A program made the position numbers and the translations under genes. 64,000 nt of DNA from CALDTK01 sp045110575 (lineage in GTDB: Bacteria > Bacteroidota > Bacteroidia > Chitinophagales > Saprospiraceae), in assembly GCA_045110575.1 (NCBI GenBank), contig JBGCGF010000008.1:1-64000 (forward strand). The letters run 5' to 3'. The notes under the pieces were generated by a model that was not told the origin of the DNA, did no database searches, and was given only the letters and a program-made list of their open reading frames with translations. This document shows positions 15,858-24,406 of the stretch, in pieces. Within the stretch, counting starts at the first letter, position 1, and every line of letters begins with the position of its first letter.

Positions 15858-16916
15858 GTGAGATTACCTAGCTTTCTACGCATCACACATAACACGTCGA
15901 TCCTAACGCTTCGTATGTGTGCTTACATGCTTCTAGTGAGTATGCTGGTAGGCACCGCGGGCTATATGCTCATAGAGGGCTATACGTTTGGCAATGCCTT
16001 GTACATGGCGGTGATCACTATCTCGACTGTCGGGTTTGGAGAAATAAGGCCACTTTCGCCCTTGGGAAGATTCTTCACCTCTGGCTTTGTAATCGTAAAC
16101 CTTGGCATTACTGCTATTTTCGTTTCTACGCTCACTCAGCAACTACGAGACGGGGGAATCACCTTTAAGCTGCGTCACTACCTCATGGAAAGAGAGATTT
16201 CTAACCTATCCAATCATGTAATCGTCTGCGGAGCAGGTCGATATGGACGTGAGATCGTTGATCAGTTGCAAGACAGTGAAGAGCAGATCATTTTGATCGA
16301 AAGAGACCAGTCTCACATAGATCAGCTCACCGAACGCCATCCTACGTTGTTGTACATCGTCGCAGATGCCACCAACGATGAAGCGTTACTACAGGCCGGG
16401 ATTCTCAACGCTAAAAGTCTGATCGTTACACTTGGAGATGATTCGGACAATGCGTTTACCGTCCTCTCTGCACGTCAACTGTGCATAGAACGTGATTCGA
16501 CAATACCGTCACTCAATATTATAGCCCGAGTGTATAAAGCAGCCAGTAGAGCTAAGTTGAAGAGGGTTGGAGCAGATCATGTTATTCAACCTGAGCAAAT
16601 TGGAAGCTTTTACATGGCGACGTTGGTGCGAAAACCTTCGGCCGTAGAATTCTTCACTTCACTTGCTAATGGGGCTAGTGCTTCTGTTGGGTTTGAGGAA
16701 ATTCCTTACGATAAGCTCCCTGCGAGTTTGCAGCAAAAATCGCTTCTCGATATGGACCTGAGAAGAAAAACGGGAGTGAGTGTTGTCGCGATGCGCTACC
16801 CAGACGGGCACTATGAAGTAAATCCAGATCCTACGTCTAAGTTGATTAAAGGGACAAGCCTTATCGCTCTTGGAGATGCCAAGCAGCTAGCAAAACTTAC
16901 TTCGCTCATCGGATAG
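15858..16916 (+). CDS. two-TM potassium channel with RCK (TrkA) domains
   Basis: An inner-membrane K+ channel subunit. The first helix is YMLLVSMLVGTAGYMLIEG, followed by the pore and filter ITISTVGFGE, a second helix GFVIVNLGITAIFVSTL, then an RCK/TrkA-N domain starting VIVCGAGRYGREIVDQL (Rossmann G-x-G-x-x-G) and a TrkA-C domain in the last 90 residues. The start is unsure: the first ATG (15915) would cut into helix 1, so a GTG at 15858 is preferred, about 352 residues. It probably assembles as a tetramer gated by a cytosolic ligand. Confidence 0.8.
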   Translation: MRLPSFLRITHNTSILTLRMCAYMLLVSMLVGTAGYMLIEGYTFGNALYMAVITISTVGFGEIRPLSPLGRFFTSGFVIVNLGITAIFVSTLTQQLRDGGITFKLRHYLMEREISNLSNHVIVCGAGRYGREIVDQLQDSEEQIILIERDQSHIDQLTERHPTLLYIVADATNDEALLQAGILNAKSLIVTLGDDSDNAFTVLSARQLCIERDSTIPSLNIIARVYKAASRAKLKRVGADHVIQPEQIGSFYMATLVRKPSAVEFFTSLANGASASVGFEEIPYDKLPASLQQKSLLDMDLRRKTGVSVVAMRYPDGHYEVNPDPTSKLIKGTSLIALGDAKQLAKLTSLIG

Positions 16917-17446
16917 GTTGTGTGCCTTTGAATGAAACAGTACGCAGGACTTGCCGCAAAAAGCAAACCCCTCCCCGAGGGGAAGGGCCTACCAATAACA
17001 GTCTCCAATCGAGAGACACGCAGCTTGAAAAATTCAATGCTTGCGCAACCCACACGCCAAGGCGCATAGGTATTTCGGGACTCTGGGACAAGAGTTGCCG
17101 AGGACTGCTTACTGTTAATGGTAGGACAAAAAAGCCTTCGCGGTGATTAACCGTCAAAAGGAAATTTTGGGAGACTGGGTTGCTTATTGAAGGTCACCTC
17201 GTACCAATTCGAGGCGTTGTTTAATGGAGATTTCTAAAGGTAATGCTGACTACTTATGCCTTCGGGCAACGACTCAAATGTAAACGGAAAATTGATACGG
17301 AGGACCGGTAGATTTAGATTGATTGAAGAACAACTATTGAAATGGGGCGCAACCAGTATGCTCCTGTTGAGGTCATGCTTGTCAACTGAGTAGACTCTTA
17401 CTAAGATCAAATAGTCAAATAGCCGAATTGGCTACATATCGAATGC
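16917..17446. other. 530-bp intergenic region, no gene recognised
   Basis: Lies between convergent genes. Short open frames here have no recognisable content. A C/G-rich imperfect hairpin (CCCCTCCCCGAGGGG) lies near 16970-16984. I see no tRNA or tandem repeat. Confidence 0.5.
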
Positions 17447-18367
17447 TCAACTCGTTTGCTCTTTACGCACCGCTGCTGCTTTTTGGAGGAGCTCTTTTTC
17501 TTCTGGCGATATGTTTTGTGGAATCGCAATCTCTATTTCAATGTACAGATCACCTGTTTTGGTGCTCTTGTATTCTGGGACTCCCTTTCCTTTTAGACGG
17601 ATTTTTGTTCCGTTCTGTGTTCCTGGTTTTAGCGTAAAGCGAACAGGTCCAGTCATTGCATCGTAGGTCACCTTTCCCCCGAGTAGCGCCTCATATAGGT
17701 CGACTGTAACGATAGCATGTAGATCAGCTCCTTCTCGACGAATCTCCTTCGGTAGGGTAACCCCAAAGGTGATGTATAGATCGCCTCTAGTTCCGCTTGG
17801 TCCTTTTGTACCCTGTCCTTTAATACGTATCGTTTGGCCTTCAGCCACGCCGGCAGGAATCGTTAGCCTGATTTTCTTTCCAGCTACCTCTACGACTTGC
17901 TTTTGGTCTTTCATCACTTCGCTCAACGGAAGCGTTAGCCGTGCTTTCAGGTCTGCACCTGCAAACCTTTGACCTCCTCTAGCAGATCCTTGCTTGTACC
18001 CATTGAATGCTCCTTGAGATCCAAACATTTCTTCGAAGAGGTCGCTAAACCCTTGCTGGTCACCAGAGCGGGAATAGGTGTATCCGCCACTCGCCCCAAA
18101 AGGCCCACCCCTTTGACTACGTTCCGGGCCTTGATCCCAGTTTTTGCCAAACTGCGCACTGTAACGATCATACTTAGCGCGTTTGTCCTCATCCGAGAGC
18201 ACTTCGTAGGCTTCTGTTACCTCTTTGAAATTTTGTTCCGCGCCTTTGTCGTCAGGATTGACATCCGGGTGATGTTGACGCGCGAGCTTTCGATAAGCCT
18301 TTTTGATGGCTTTTTCGTCTGCGGTCTTTTCGACGCCCAACACCTTATAGTAATCAATGAAGTCCAT
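17447..18367 (-). CDS. DnaJ/CbpA-type co-chaperone
   Basis: A 306-residue type-II J-domain protein. Residues 1-68 are the J domain with the HPD motif (RKLARQHHPDVNPDD), followed by a Gly/Ser/Phe-rich linker (~75-140) and two C-terminal beta domains with LTIPAGVAEGQTIRIKGQG and VRFTLKPGTQNGTKIRLKGKG. There is no zinc finger, so it is CbpA-like rather than DnaJ. It stimulates DnaK ATPase and holds unfolded clients. The ATG at 18367 starts the J domain. Divergent from hemJ, about 50 bp apart. Confidence 0.9.
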   Translation of the reverse strand: MDFIDYYKVLGVEKTADEKAIKKAYRKLARQHHPDVNPDDKGAEQNFKEVTEAYEVLSDEDKRAKYDRYSAQFGKNWDQGPERSQRGGPFGASGGYTYSRSGDQQGFSDLFEEMFGSQGAFNGYKQGSARGGQRFAGADLKARLTLPLSEVMKDQKQVVEVAGKKIRLTIPAGVAEGQTIRIKGQGTKGPSGTRGDLYITFGVTLPKEIRREGADLHAIVTVDLYEALLGGKVTYDAMTGPVRFTLKPGTQNGTKIRLKGKGVPEYKSTKTGDLYIEIEIAIPQNISPEEKELLQKAAAVRKEQTS

Positions 18368-18415
18368 AGCAAGTAAAGAACGCTGATCTATGAATAGGGT
18401 TTGTTTCTTTGTGAC

Positions 18416-18961
18416 ATGGGGATTCTCTATGCTAAGGCCTTTCACATCGTCGGCTTCGTAGCTTGGTTTGCTGGGCTATTCTATTGGCTGCGCATATTCG
18501 TCTATCTGGCTGAGGCTAGTCAGCGCGAAGAACCTGCTCGTACTATCCTTCTTGAGCAGTTTGTAAAGATGGAAAAGCGGGTGTACAGCATCATTGTTTT
18601 GCCAGGCGCAGTCATCACGTGGGCGTGCGGGATTCTCATGCTCGTCCTGAATCCGGGTTACCTATCTATGCCGTGGCTCCATGTAAAGCTCACTTTGCTG
18701 GTCTTGCTTGTGGCCTTTCAAGCTTTCGCCAAAACCTATATCGGACGGATTGAGGCCGATCCGAACTTGGCAAAGCCTGAGCGTCTTCGCCTCATGAATG
18801 AAGTGCCGACGGTCTTTCTACTCGCAATAGTATTGTTAGCTGTATTGAGAAATAATTTAGATGCGCTGGCAGCGTTTGGGATACTCGTAACGTTTATGGT
18901 CGGGCTAGGTGTTGGTGTGAAGTATTATAAAGGATACCGAGCACGCAATCCAAACCATTAA
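18416..18961 (+). CDS. hemJ: HemJ-like protoporphyrinogen IX oxidase
   Basis: A 181-residue inner-membrane protein with about five helices. AKAFHIVGFVAWFAGLFYWLRIFVY contains the conserved His and FAGLFY/RLFVY signature of HemJ, followed by GILMLVLNPGYLSMPWLHVKL and a conserved second His in WLHVK. HemJ oxidises protoporphyrinogen IX to protoporphyrin IX in haem synthesis in bacteria lacking HemY/HemG. The ATG at 18416 gives the usual N-terminus. It contains one exact 14-mer copy at 18722-18735, read in frame as AFAKT. Confidence 0.85.
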   Translation: MGILYAKAFHIVGFVAWFAGLFYWLRIFVYLAEASQREEPARTILLEQFVKMEKRVYSIIVLPGAVITWACGILMLVLNPGYLSMPWLHVKLTLLVLLVAFQAFAKTYIGRIEADPNLAKPERLRLMNEVPTVFLLAIVLLAVLRNNLDALAAFGILVTFMVGLGVGVKYYKGYRARNPNH

Positions 18962-19168
18962 CGTCTGTTTAAGGGTCTATTAAGTTCTAAAGCTGTGATA
19001 CTCTGGTGAAAAAGTATGACCTTTACCCAACATGCAACCGTTAAGTCTCGTTAGTCACGACTGAAGAGATAAACAATCTTAAACCTCATCGAACGCAATA
19101 GGAATAAAATCTTCCACGTTTGTGCTTCGATTTGAACCCCACTGACAAACCCTTTCAACTATTTTCAG

Positions 19169-20122
19169 ATGAAATCATTGATGAAATTTTTAGCCATGGC
19201 ATTCATGGCATCTACGCTTATGCTTGTAAGCTGTGAGGACGATCCTATCGTTCCACCAGTAGCAACAAACGTTGCACCTACAATTGAGCTTCAGCTAGCA
19301 ACTGGCGATCTTGTTGATTCAATCAACATTACTGAGCAAGGAATGCTAAGTCAAGAACAGGAGTTCGTTATTGTTGCAGCAGACGCTAATAGTAACCTTC
19401 AAACGATTAGCTACCAGCGTGACGGTGTAGATGTTGCACTCAACTCTACGGACGTTCGTCCTGACAGCTCTAGCAACTTTGTTCGCGCAAACCCTGCAAT
19501 AATCCTTGATTCTGCTGGTTTCACTCGCACATTCTTCGTTGTGTCTCCTTCTACATACAGCACTTCTACTACATACACGTTCACTGTACGTGACCTTGAT
19601 GGAGAAGAAGCATCTGCTGAACTCACGATTACACAGCCAGAAGAGATTATCTCTACACCACTCACGCAAACACTTAACGGTGTTCTTTTCAACCAAGCTG
19701 GTCCTACAGGAACAGGTGGATTGGATCTTGAAGGCGGTTTAGGAACTGGATCAACTAGTACACTAGCTGAAATTCGTGACATGGGTATTGATTCTGCAAT
19801 TCCATTGGGTACAGAAAACTGGATTCAGAAAATTGCACCAGTAAACAACACACTTCTTAGAAAAGTAAGTACTACATGGGTGATGGAGAATCCTTTCGCT
19901 GACGTAGACTCTAAGGAAGCTGTTTTGGAAGCATTCAACTCTTCAAGTGTTGATCTTTCTACTTCTGACAGAGTTCTTGTTGGAGATGTTTTCGCTGTAT
20001 ACGATGCACGCGATGGCAACTACTACTTGATCAACACTGCAAATGTATTTGTAGAGACAGAGGCTGCAGGCGCAACGATCCGTGAAAACGGAGACCGCTA
20101 CAGTTTCGACGTTAAGTACTAA
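19169..20122 (+). CDS. lipoprotein of unknown function
   Basis: A 317-residue lipoprotein. Signal peptide with lipobox LVSC (Cys at about 22) followed by EDD, an acidic start seen in surface-exported lipoproteins of Bacteroidota. The mature part is beta-rich, Thr/Ser-rich and repeats short Ig-like segments (TIELQLATGD, FTRTFFVVSPSTYSTSTTYTFTVRD). I recognise no family. It is monocistronic, with a long upstream region (18962-19168) in which I see no gene and a strong terminator after the stop. Confidence 0.75.
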   Translation: MKSLMKFLAMAFMASTLMLVSCEDDPIVPPVATNVAPTIELQLATGDLVDSINITEQGMLSQEQEFVIVAADANSNLQTISYQRDGVDVALNSTDVRPDSSSNFVRANPAIILDSAGFTRTFFVVSPSTYSTSTTYTFTVRDLDGEEASAELTITQPEEIISTPLTQTLNGVLFNQAGPTGTGGLDLEGGLGTGSTSTLAEIRDMGIDSAIPLGTENWIQKIAPVNNTLLRKVSTTWVMENPFADVDSKEAVLEAFNSSSVDLSTSDRVLVGDVFAVYDARDGNYYLINTANVFVETEAAGATIRENGDRYSFDVKY

Positions 20123-20157
20123 GACGATAGCTTAAAAGCTAATTTAGTCTTTGCTTT

Positions 20158-20193
20158 AAAGCCCGTTTCGACACTGTCGGAGCGGGCTTTTGC
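20158..20193 (+). terminator. rho-independent terminator of the 19.2-kb lipoprotein gene
   Basis: AAAGCCCG pairs with CGGGCTTT and an inner CGACA/TGTCG stem is nested inside; a TTTT run closes the element. It starts 36 bases after the stop codon. Confidence 0.75.
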
Positions 20194-20280
20194 TGTATAT
20201 AGTCTAGGCCTTTCGGCAAAAGCTCAGATTTCACGCACACTTTTTGCTCTAAGTCTCGTTTATCAATAGAGGTAGTTGGT

Positions 20281-20294
20281 GTTTTGGCGAAAGC
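20281..20294 (+). repeat. exact copy of the 14-mer GTTTTGGCGAAAGC (intergenic)
   Basis: Lies 48 bp upstream of the C-terminal processing protease start. One of 16 exact copies in the window. Confidence 0.85.
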
Positions 20295-20341
20295 TGGACT
20301 CAAATTTCTTCTACCCTTATCGTCACACGCCCCGCACACAG

Positions 20342-21970
20342 ATGAAAAAAGCCTTTAAACTCACCGCCCTTCTTCTTGTCGGAATCCTTGGATTGGTAGC
20401 CACGACCAATCCTCCAGACCATGGTCGCTTCTTTGAAATATCAAAGAACCTTGAGGTCTTCACCAACCTTTATAAGGAGTTGAATACCTACTATGTAGAT
20501 GAGATCGATCCTGCTGTCGTTATGCGCACCGGCATCGATGCCATGGTAGAGAGTTTAGATCCTTACACGAATTACATCTCAGAATCTCAAGTCGAAGGCT
20601 ATCGCTTGATGACGGAAGGCCGTTACACAGGTCTTGGTGCAGATTTCATGGACATTGACAACAAGATCGTCCTTGTAGAAACCCAAGCTGAGAGTCCAGC
20701 CGTTAAGGCCGGACTGAAAGCAGGAGATGTACTTCTTGGCGTAGATGGTAATGATGTGAAAGACAAGGACATCGAGCAGGTCAACGAAATTCTGAAAGGT
20801 TTTCCAGGGACTGAAGTTGAACTTCTTGTAAATCGTCCAGGCGTTGGTGACCAAACCATTCGTGTAACACGTGATGAAATCAACTTGCCTAATGTTCCTT
20901 ATTCTGGCGTAATCCGTGATGGAATTGCTTACGTCGCACTTTCACAGTTCACAAAAGATGCTGGTCGCAACGTGCAGAATGCTTTGCAAAAAGTAACGGA
21001 TGCAAATCCTGACATAAAAGGTATCGTACTCGATTTGCGAGGCAATCCTGGTGGACTACTTCAAGAAGCAGTCAACGTGACGAACATCTTCGTTCCTAAA
21101 GGGGAGCGAGTTGTAACGACAAAAGGAAAGGTGAAAGAGTGGAATCGCTCCTTCAAAACACTGAAGAATCCTGCTTTCCCGGAAATGCCGGTAGTAGTGT
21201 TGATCAATGGACGTTCTGCTTCAGCTTCTGAAATTGTAGCAGGCGCACTCCAAGATTTAGACCGTGGCGTTTTGATTGGACAGCGTTCTTTTGGTAAAGG
21301 ACTTGTTCAGAACCAAAAAGACGTAGGCTACAACAGTCGCCTTAAGCTCACAATCGCGAAGTACTACATTCCATCTGGACGTTGTATCCAAGGGGTAGAA
21401 TACGAGGACGGAGAGCCTGTTGACATTCCAGACGACCAGCGCACGAAGTTCAAGACCTTGGGTGGTCGTACCGTGCTTGATGGAGGAGGCGTGAAACCTG
21501 ATATGGTCATCGACCGTGATGATGATTCTGACATCCTAAATATCTTGACGAAAGAATGGATCGTATTTGACTTTGCAACTGAGTTTGCAGTCAAGAATCC
21601 TGAGATCGGACCTGTTGATGATTTCCAATTCACCGCATGGGCTGACTTTGTAGCATTCTTGGAAAAGCGTGATTACAACTATGATACTCCAGCGGAGCAG
21701 AAGCTCAATGCACTTGCAGAGCAGATCGAGAGCGATCACTACCTCAAGATGGGCGACATCACTTCTTTGCAGGCGAAAATCAAGACAGCCAAGCGCGCTG
21801 AACTTGAGCAGCATAAAGAGCTGATCATCGACCTCGTCGAAAAAGAAATCGCGAGTCGCTACTATCTCCAAGAGGGGCGTATTCGCATTGGCCTTCGCAA
21901 CGACCAAGAAGTTGTTGAAGCTGTTGATGTGCTTCTTGATCCAGCCAAGTACGCTAAGTTGCTGAAGTAA
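20342..21970 (+). CDS. C-terminal processing protease (S41 family)
   Basis: A 542-residue periplasmic serine protease. Residues 1-25 are a signal peptide or anchor (KKAFKLTALLLVGILGLVATT). A PDZ domain lies near 90-170 (GLGADFMDIDNKIVLVETQ, KAGLKAGDVLLGVDG). The S41 core has IVLDLRGNPGGLL, then the Ser/Lys dyad region NGRSASASEIVAGALQD (near 290) and GQRSFGKGLVQ. A C-terminal region of ~150 residues follows. It cleaves proteins near their C-termini in envelope quality control. The ATG at 20342 begins the signal peptide; upstream in-frame codons look non-coding. Confidence 0.92.
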   Translation: MKKAFKLTALLLVGILGLVATTNPPDHGRFFEISKNLEVFTNLYKELNTYYVDEIDPAVVMRTGIDAMVESLDPYTNYISESQVEGYRLMTEGRYTGLGADFMDIDNKIVLVETQAESPAVKAGLKAGDVLLGVDGNDVKDKDIEQVNEILKGFPGTEVELLVNRPGVGDQTIRVTRDEINLPNVPYSGVIRDGIAYVALSQFTKDAGRNVQNALQKVTDANPDIKGIVLDLRGNPGGLLQEAVNVTNIFVPKGERVVTTKGKVKEWNRSFKTLKNPAFPEMPVVVLINGRSASASEIVAGALQDLDRGVLIGQRSFGKGLVQNQKDVGYNSRLKLTIAKYYIPSGRCIQGVEYEDGEPVDIPDDQRTKFKTLGGRTVLDGGGVKPDMVIDRDDDSDILNILTKEWIVFDFATEFAVKNPEIGPVDDFQFTAWADFVAFLEKRDYNYDTPAEQKLNALAEQIESDHYLKMGDITSLQAKIKTAKRAELEQHKELIIDLVEKEIASRYYLQEGRIRIGLRNDQEVVEAVDVLLDPAKYAKLLK

Positions 21971-21993
21971 GCATAGCTTCTTTTCCAGTCTTA

Positions 21994-22031
21994 AAAAGGC
22001 CTTTCTTAGCAATAGCTGAGAAAGGCCTTTT
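21994..22031. terminator. bidirectional terminator after the S41 protease gene
   Basis: A perfect 13-bp stem (AAAAGGCCTTTCT at 21994-22006, complement at 22019-22031) with a 12-base loop, bounded by A- and T-runs on either side. It can serve the plus-strand protease gene and the minus-strand ORF at 22150. Confidence 0.8.
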
Positions 22032-22123
22032 CATTTAAATGTCGAATGCTGAATGGTTTGGCTAGGCTTAGAGCCTCTCGGTTATGCTTCTTGTTACTGT
22101 GGCGCAGAACCATGAAGACGTGA

Positions 22124-22137
22124 GCTTTCGCCAAAAC
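22124..22137 (-). repeat. exact copy of the 14-mer (intergenic)
   Basis: GCTTTCGCCAAAAC on the plus strand, between the terminator at 22031 and the stop codon of the minus-strand ORF at 22150. Confidence 0.85.
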
Positions 22138-22149
22138 AGAACCCTAGGG

Positions 22150-22611
22150 CTACACTTCTTCTTCTTCTTCTTCTTCTTCTTTTCGACGACGCTTACGCTT
22201 GTTAGACTTGATCTTTCGAACAATGGCCCGAATGAGCCAGACGAAGCCAAACACATATACCGCTGTTGCAGCTGCAAATAGGATTGCTCCCCAAGGGGCT
22301 TTTGGCTTTCGGATCATGCTTGTACCATCACTGGTGCTTACCCATATTCCAACGAGCTGGCCAGCTGCAATAGAGAGGCTGCCGATTATGACATCTCTCC
22401 AGAAAGGGTCTTTTTCAGATAGGGTAGAGTCTGTTGTTGGAGTCGCTAAACCCTGTGCTAGAATCTTGTGAGGTTGCTGCGTAAGTTTTGACTCGGGGCC
22501 ATGAGGTGAACTTATCGCAAGGCAAATACCAGTAATTAATACGAGGAATAGAGCTATTGAGAATCGGAGAAGTGTAGTGATGATGAAAGTGTTTAGGTAT
22601 ATGAATCTTAA
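22150..22611 (-). CDS. possible membrane protein without a canonical start codon
   Basis: The minus strand is open for 153 codons and encodes a plausible protein: a hydrophobic N-terminus (FIITTLLRFSIALFLVLITG), a linker, a helix-like DVIIGSLSIAAGQLVGIWV, a clear transmembrane helix (WGAILFAAATAVYVFGFVWL), then a basic stretch and eight Glu encoded by a (GAA)n tract ending in Val-stop. There is no in-frame ATG, GTG or TTG before the last ~50 codons; an in-frame TAA precedes the ORF. It may start at a rare codon (ATA/ATT/ATC), may have lost its start by mutation, or the assembly may have an error at its 5' end. No family recognised. Confidence 0.45.
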   Translation of the reverse strand, partial: LRFIYLNTFIITTLLRFSIALFLVLITGICLAISSPHGPESKLTQQPHKILAQGLATPTTDSTLSEKDPFWRDVIIGSLSIAAGQLVGIWVSTSDGTSMIRKPKAPWGAILFAAATAVYVFGFVWLIRAIVRKIKSNKRKRRRKEEEEEEEEV

Positions 22612-22688
22612 TTATGGGGAGAACGCTAAACCTTAACGTATAGCTGCGTACACTTTTGAAATTTCGATTTGCAACTAATCGAATAAGG

Positions 22689-23153
22689 ATGCATCTTTCA
22701 AGTGTGCAATCGTACCGAACTATTCTTGTTTTTCTCTTGCTCGCCGTTGGCGTGTTAGGTTTTGGCGGAAGCTTATCTGCACAAAACTTGAAGGTAAGAA
22801 TGGAGGGTGTCCGAGCCTCTGAAGGGACTATACGCCTTGGGTTCTATGACAGTAAAGCCCAATGGGATTCAGAGAAGAGTAGCTTTCAAAGAGCTGCTTC
22901 GAAAGCAAACTTAAAGGACGGTGTGATCGAATTCTTTATCACAGATGTCGAGCCAGGAGAGTACTGCGTAGCGATTGCAGATGATGAAAACGACAACGGG
23001 GAAATGGACTGGGGTTGGATCTTGCCCAAAGAGGGTTTCGGGTTCAGTAATTATGTACTGAAAGGCATCCGTAGGCCTCAGTATGAAGACTTTAAGTTCG
23101 ATTTGTTACCTGAAGGAGAGACTACTATCGTGATCAAGGTGCGCTACCTCTAA
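22689..23153 (+). CDS. DUF2141 exported protein
   Basis: A 154-residue exported protein. A signal peptide (TILVFLLLAVGVLGFGGSLSAQ) is followed by LKVRMEGVRASEGTIRLGFYDSKAQW and CVAIADDENDNGEMDWGWILPKEGFGFSN, which match DUF2141: a beta-sandwich with a conserved D-E-N-x-N-G-x-M/L-D turn and G-F-G-F-S-N. Function unknown. The ATG at 22689 is chosen; a TTG further upstream extends the frame. A near copy of the 14-mer (22759-22772) lies in the signal-peptide codons. Confidence 0.82.
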   Translation: MHLSSVQSYRTILVFLLLAVGVLGFGGSLSAQNLKVRMEGVRASEGTIRLGFYDSKAQWDSEKSSFQRAASKANLKDGVIEFFITDVEPGEYCVAIADDENDNGEMDWGWILPKEGFGFSNYVLKGIRRPQYEDFKFDLLPEGETTIVIKVRYL

Positions 23154-23160
23154 TACACTG

Positions 23161-24300
23161 TTAGTCCAGATCAAAGAGCTTGTTGAGGTGGTCGCGCAGT
23201 GGTTTAGGACGCAGGTGTGTCGCTAAGGCCTCCGGCATGGTGCTCACGTAGATTAGACCTCTCATTTCGAAGAGTTGCAAGTCACTATTGGGCGGGAGTT
23301 TTTCGATAAAGTCCTCTAAATCTAATTCGTTCCTAAGGTCTGCGATTGCTTGACCGATATAGGTTTCGTATCGGTCTTTGATCATGTCGTAGCTCACGAA
23401 AACTTGCCCGAAGTGATTTTCATCGGTCAGCTTAATCATTACTGGATGTGGAAACGGACCGTAGATGTGTTGACTTTCAGGGAGCACCTCATAGAGCGGG
23501 GTGTACACACGTTCGTGGACGACACCTGTTAGTCGTAAGGAGAATTGTAAGGCTTCCAGTTTTTCTAGCAGACGCTCTTTTGGGAGCTGCTGTTGAAGCA
23601 CCTCACTCATCGGTTGCCAGTCGTCGTTGATGTAGCTTTTCCCTTCGAGGTTAGGAAGACGAAGCTTGTATTCAAAGGCAGGAACACCAGGGACGCAATA
23701 GCCCGGGTGGTAGTAGCTCAAAGAGCGTTCGCGTCCAAAATTGAGCTCGGCAAGCATACTGAAATAGCCTAGGCTATGGCTAGCATAGTCGGGCAGATAG
23801 CAACCCATAAGTGAAGCGATGCTGTCTTCTCCAAGATCGAACAGTGAGAAGCCAACGAGCTCGTCACCATCGTACATGCGAACGGTATGTGTACCGAACT
23901 TATGGGTAGGCTCATGGAGGCCAAAAATATCGTTCAAGGTTTGCCCTACATCGAGTGGATGGTTCTTTTGGTAGGCGTGGTACAGCTGGTGTTGATCCTC
24001 TAGATCTTCATACGGCTGAATGGTGTAGGTGAATTTACTTGTCACCTTGTTCCAAAGCTTGCGTTGACTTTTACGAAGCGCGTAGGTCTTCAAATTGACG
24101 CGAGACCAAACGGTACTCCAGAAGTCCTGTTCGACGAAGACGAAGCGTGTCTTCCGAATCGTATGACCAGCTCTAAAAAAGCCTTCGTCGAGGTAGTCGT
24201 CTTGTGATTGCGGCAGCACTGTCGGCAAGGTAAGCTGGGCAATGCACTTTTGTTTGCATGTTCTTGAATAGAATAGGGTAGCGGAGATTGGACAGGACAT
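23161..24300 (-). CDS. arginyl/leucyl-tRNA-protein transferase-like protein
   Basis: A 379-residue protein resembling the ATE/Bpt family. The middle third has DDYLDEGFFRAGHTIRKTRF near residue 35, then a GNAT-like half with GDELVGFSLFDLGEDSIASLMGCYLPDYASHSLGYFSMLAELNFGRERSLSYYHPGY. The family adds Arg or Leu from aminoacyl-tRNA to protein N-termini, making N-degrons. The C-terminal ~130 residues are less conserved. The N-terminal CxxxC-like Cys residues (about 15 and 19) recall the ATE cysteine motif. It is convergent with DUF2141 (8 bp apart) and divergent from uvrB. Confidence 0.65.
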   Translation of the reverse strand: MSCPISATLFYSRTCKQKCIAQLTLPTVLPQSQDDYLDEGFFRAGHTIRKTRFVFVEQDFWSTVWSRVNLKTYALRKSQRKLWNKVTSKFTYTIQPYEDLEDQHQLYHAYQKNHPLDVGQTLNDIFGLHEPTHKFGTHTVRMYDGDELVGFSLFDLGEDSIASLMGCYLPDYASHSLGYFSMLAELNFGRERSLSYYHPGYCVPGVPAFEYKLRLPNLEGKSYINDDWQPMSEVLQQQLPKERLLEKLEALQFSLRLTGVVHERVYTPLYEVLPESQHIYGPFPHPVMIKLTDENHFGQVFVSYDMIKDRYETYIGQAIADLRNELDLEDFIEKLPPNSDLQLFEMRGLIYVSTMPEALATHLRPKPLRDHLNKLFDLD

Positions 24301-24376
24301 CCATCTTTCGAAATAACCAACTTTTTGTTAGCTTTGATAGTTCCCTTTCGGCAAGCTCAAGGCAGGCTGTCTGTGG

Positions 24377-24390
24377 GTTTTGGCGAAAGC
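24377..24390 (+). repeat. exact copy of the 14-mer (uvrB 5' region)
   Basis: GTTTTGGCGAAAGC ends 16 bp before the uvrB ATG. A TTG inside the motif would extend the uvrB frame by nine codons. Confidence 0.85.
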
Positions 24391-24406
24391 GAAATATCAA
24401 TATCGT

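Noticed and set aside
16922..17146. 74-codon ORF in the intergenic region after the K+ channel gene
   Set aside because: Basic, low-information composition, no recognisable motif, overlaps a GC-rich hairpin.
22068..22277. Minus-strand ORF with poly-Lys
   Set aside because: It is the alternative frame of the (GAA)n tract; the other frame encodes a plausible membrane protein.
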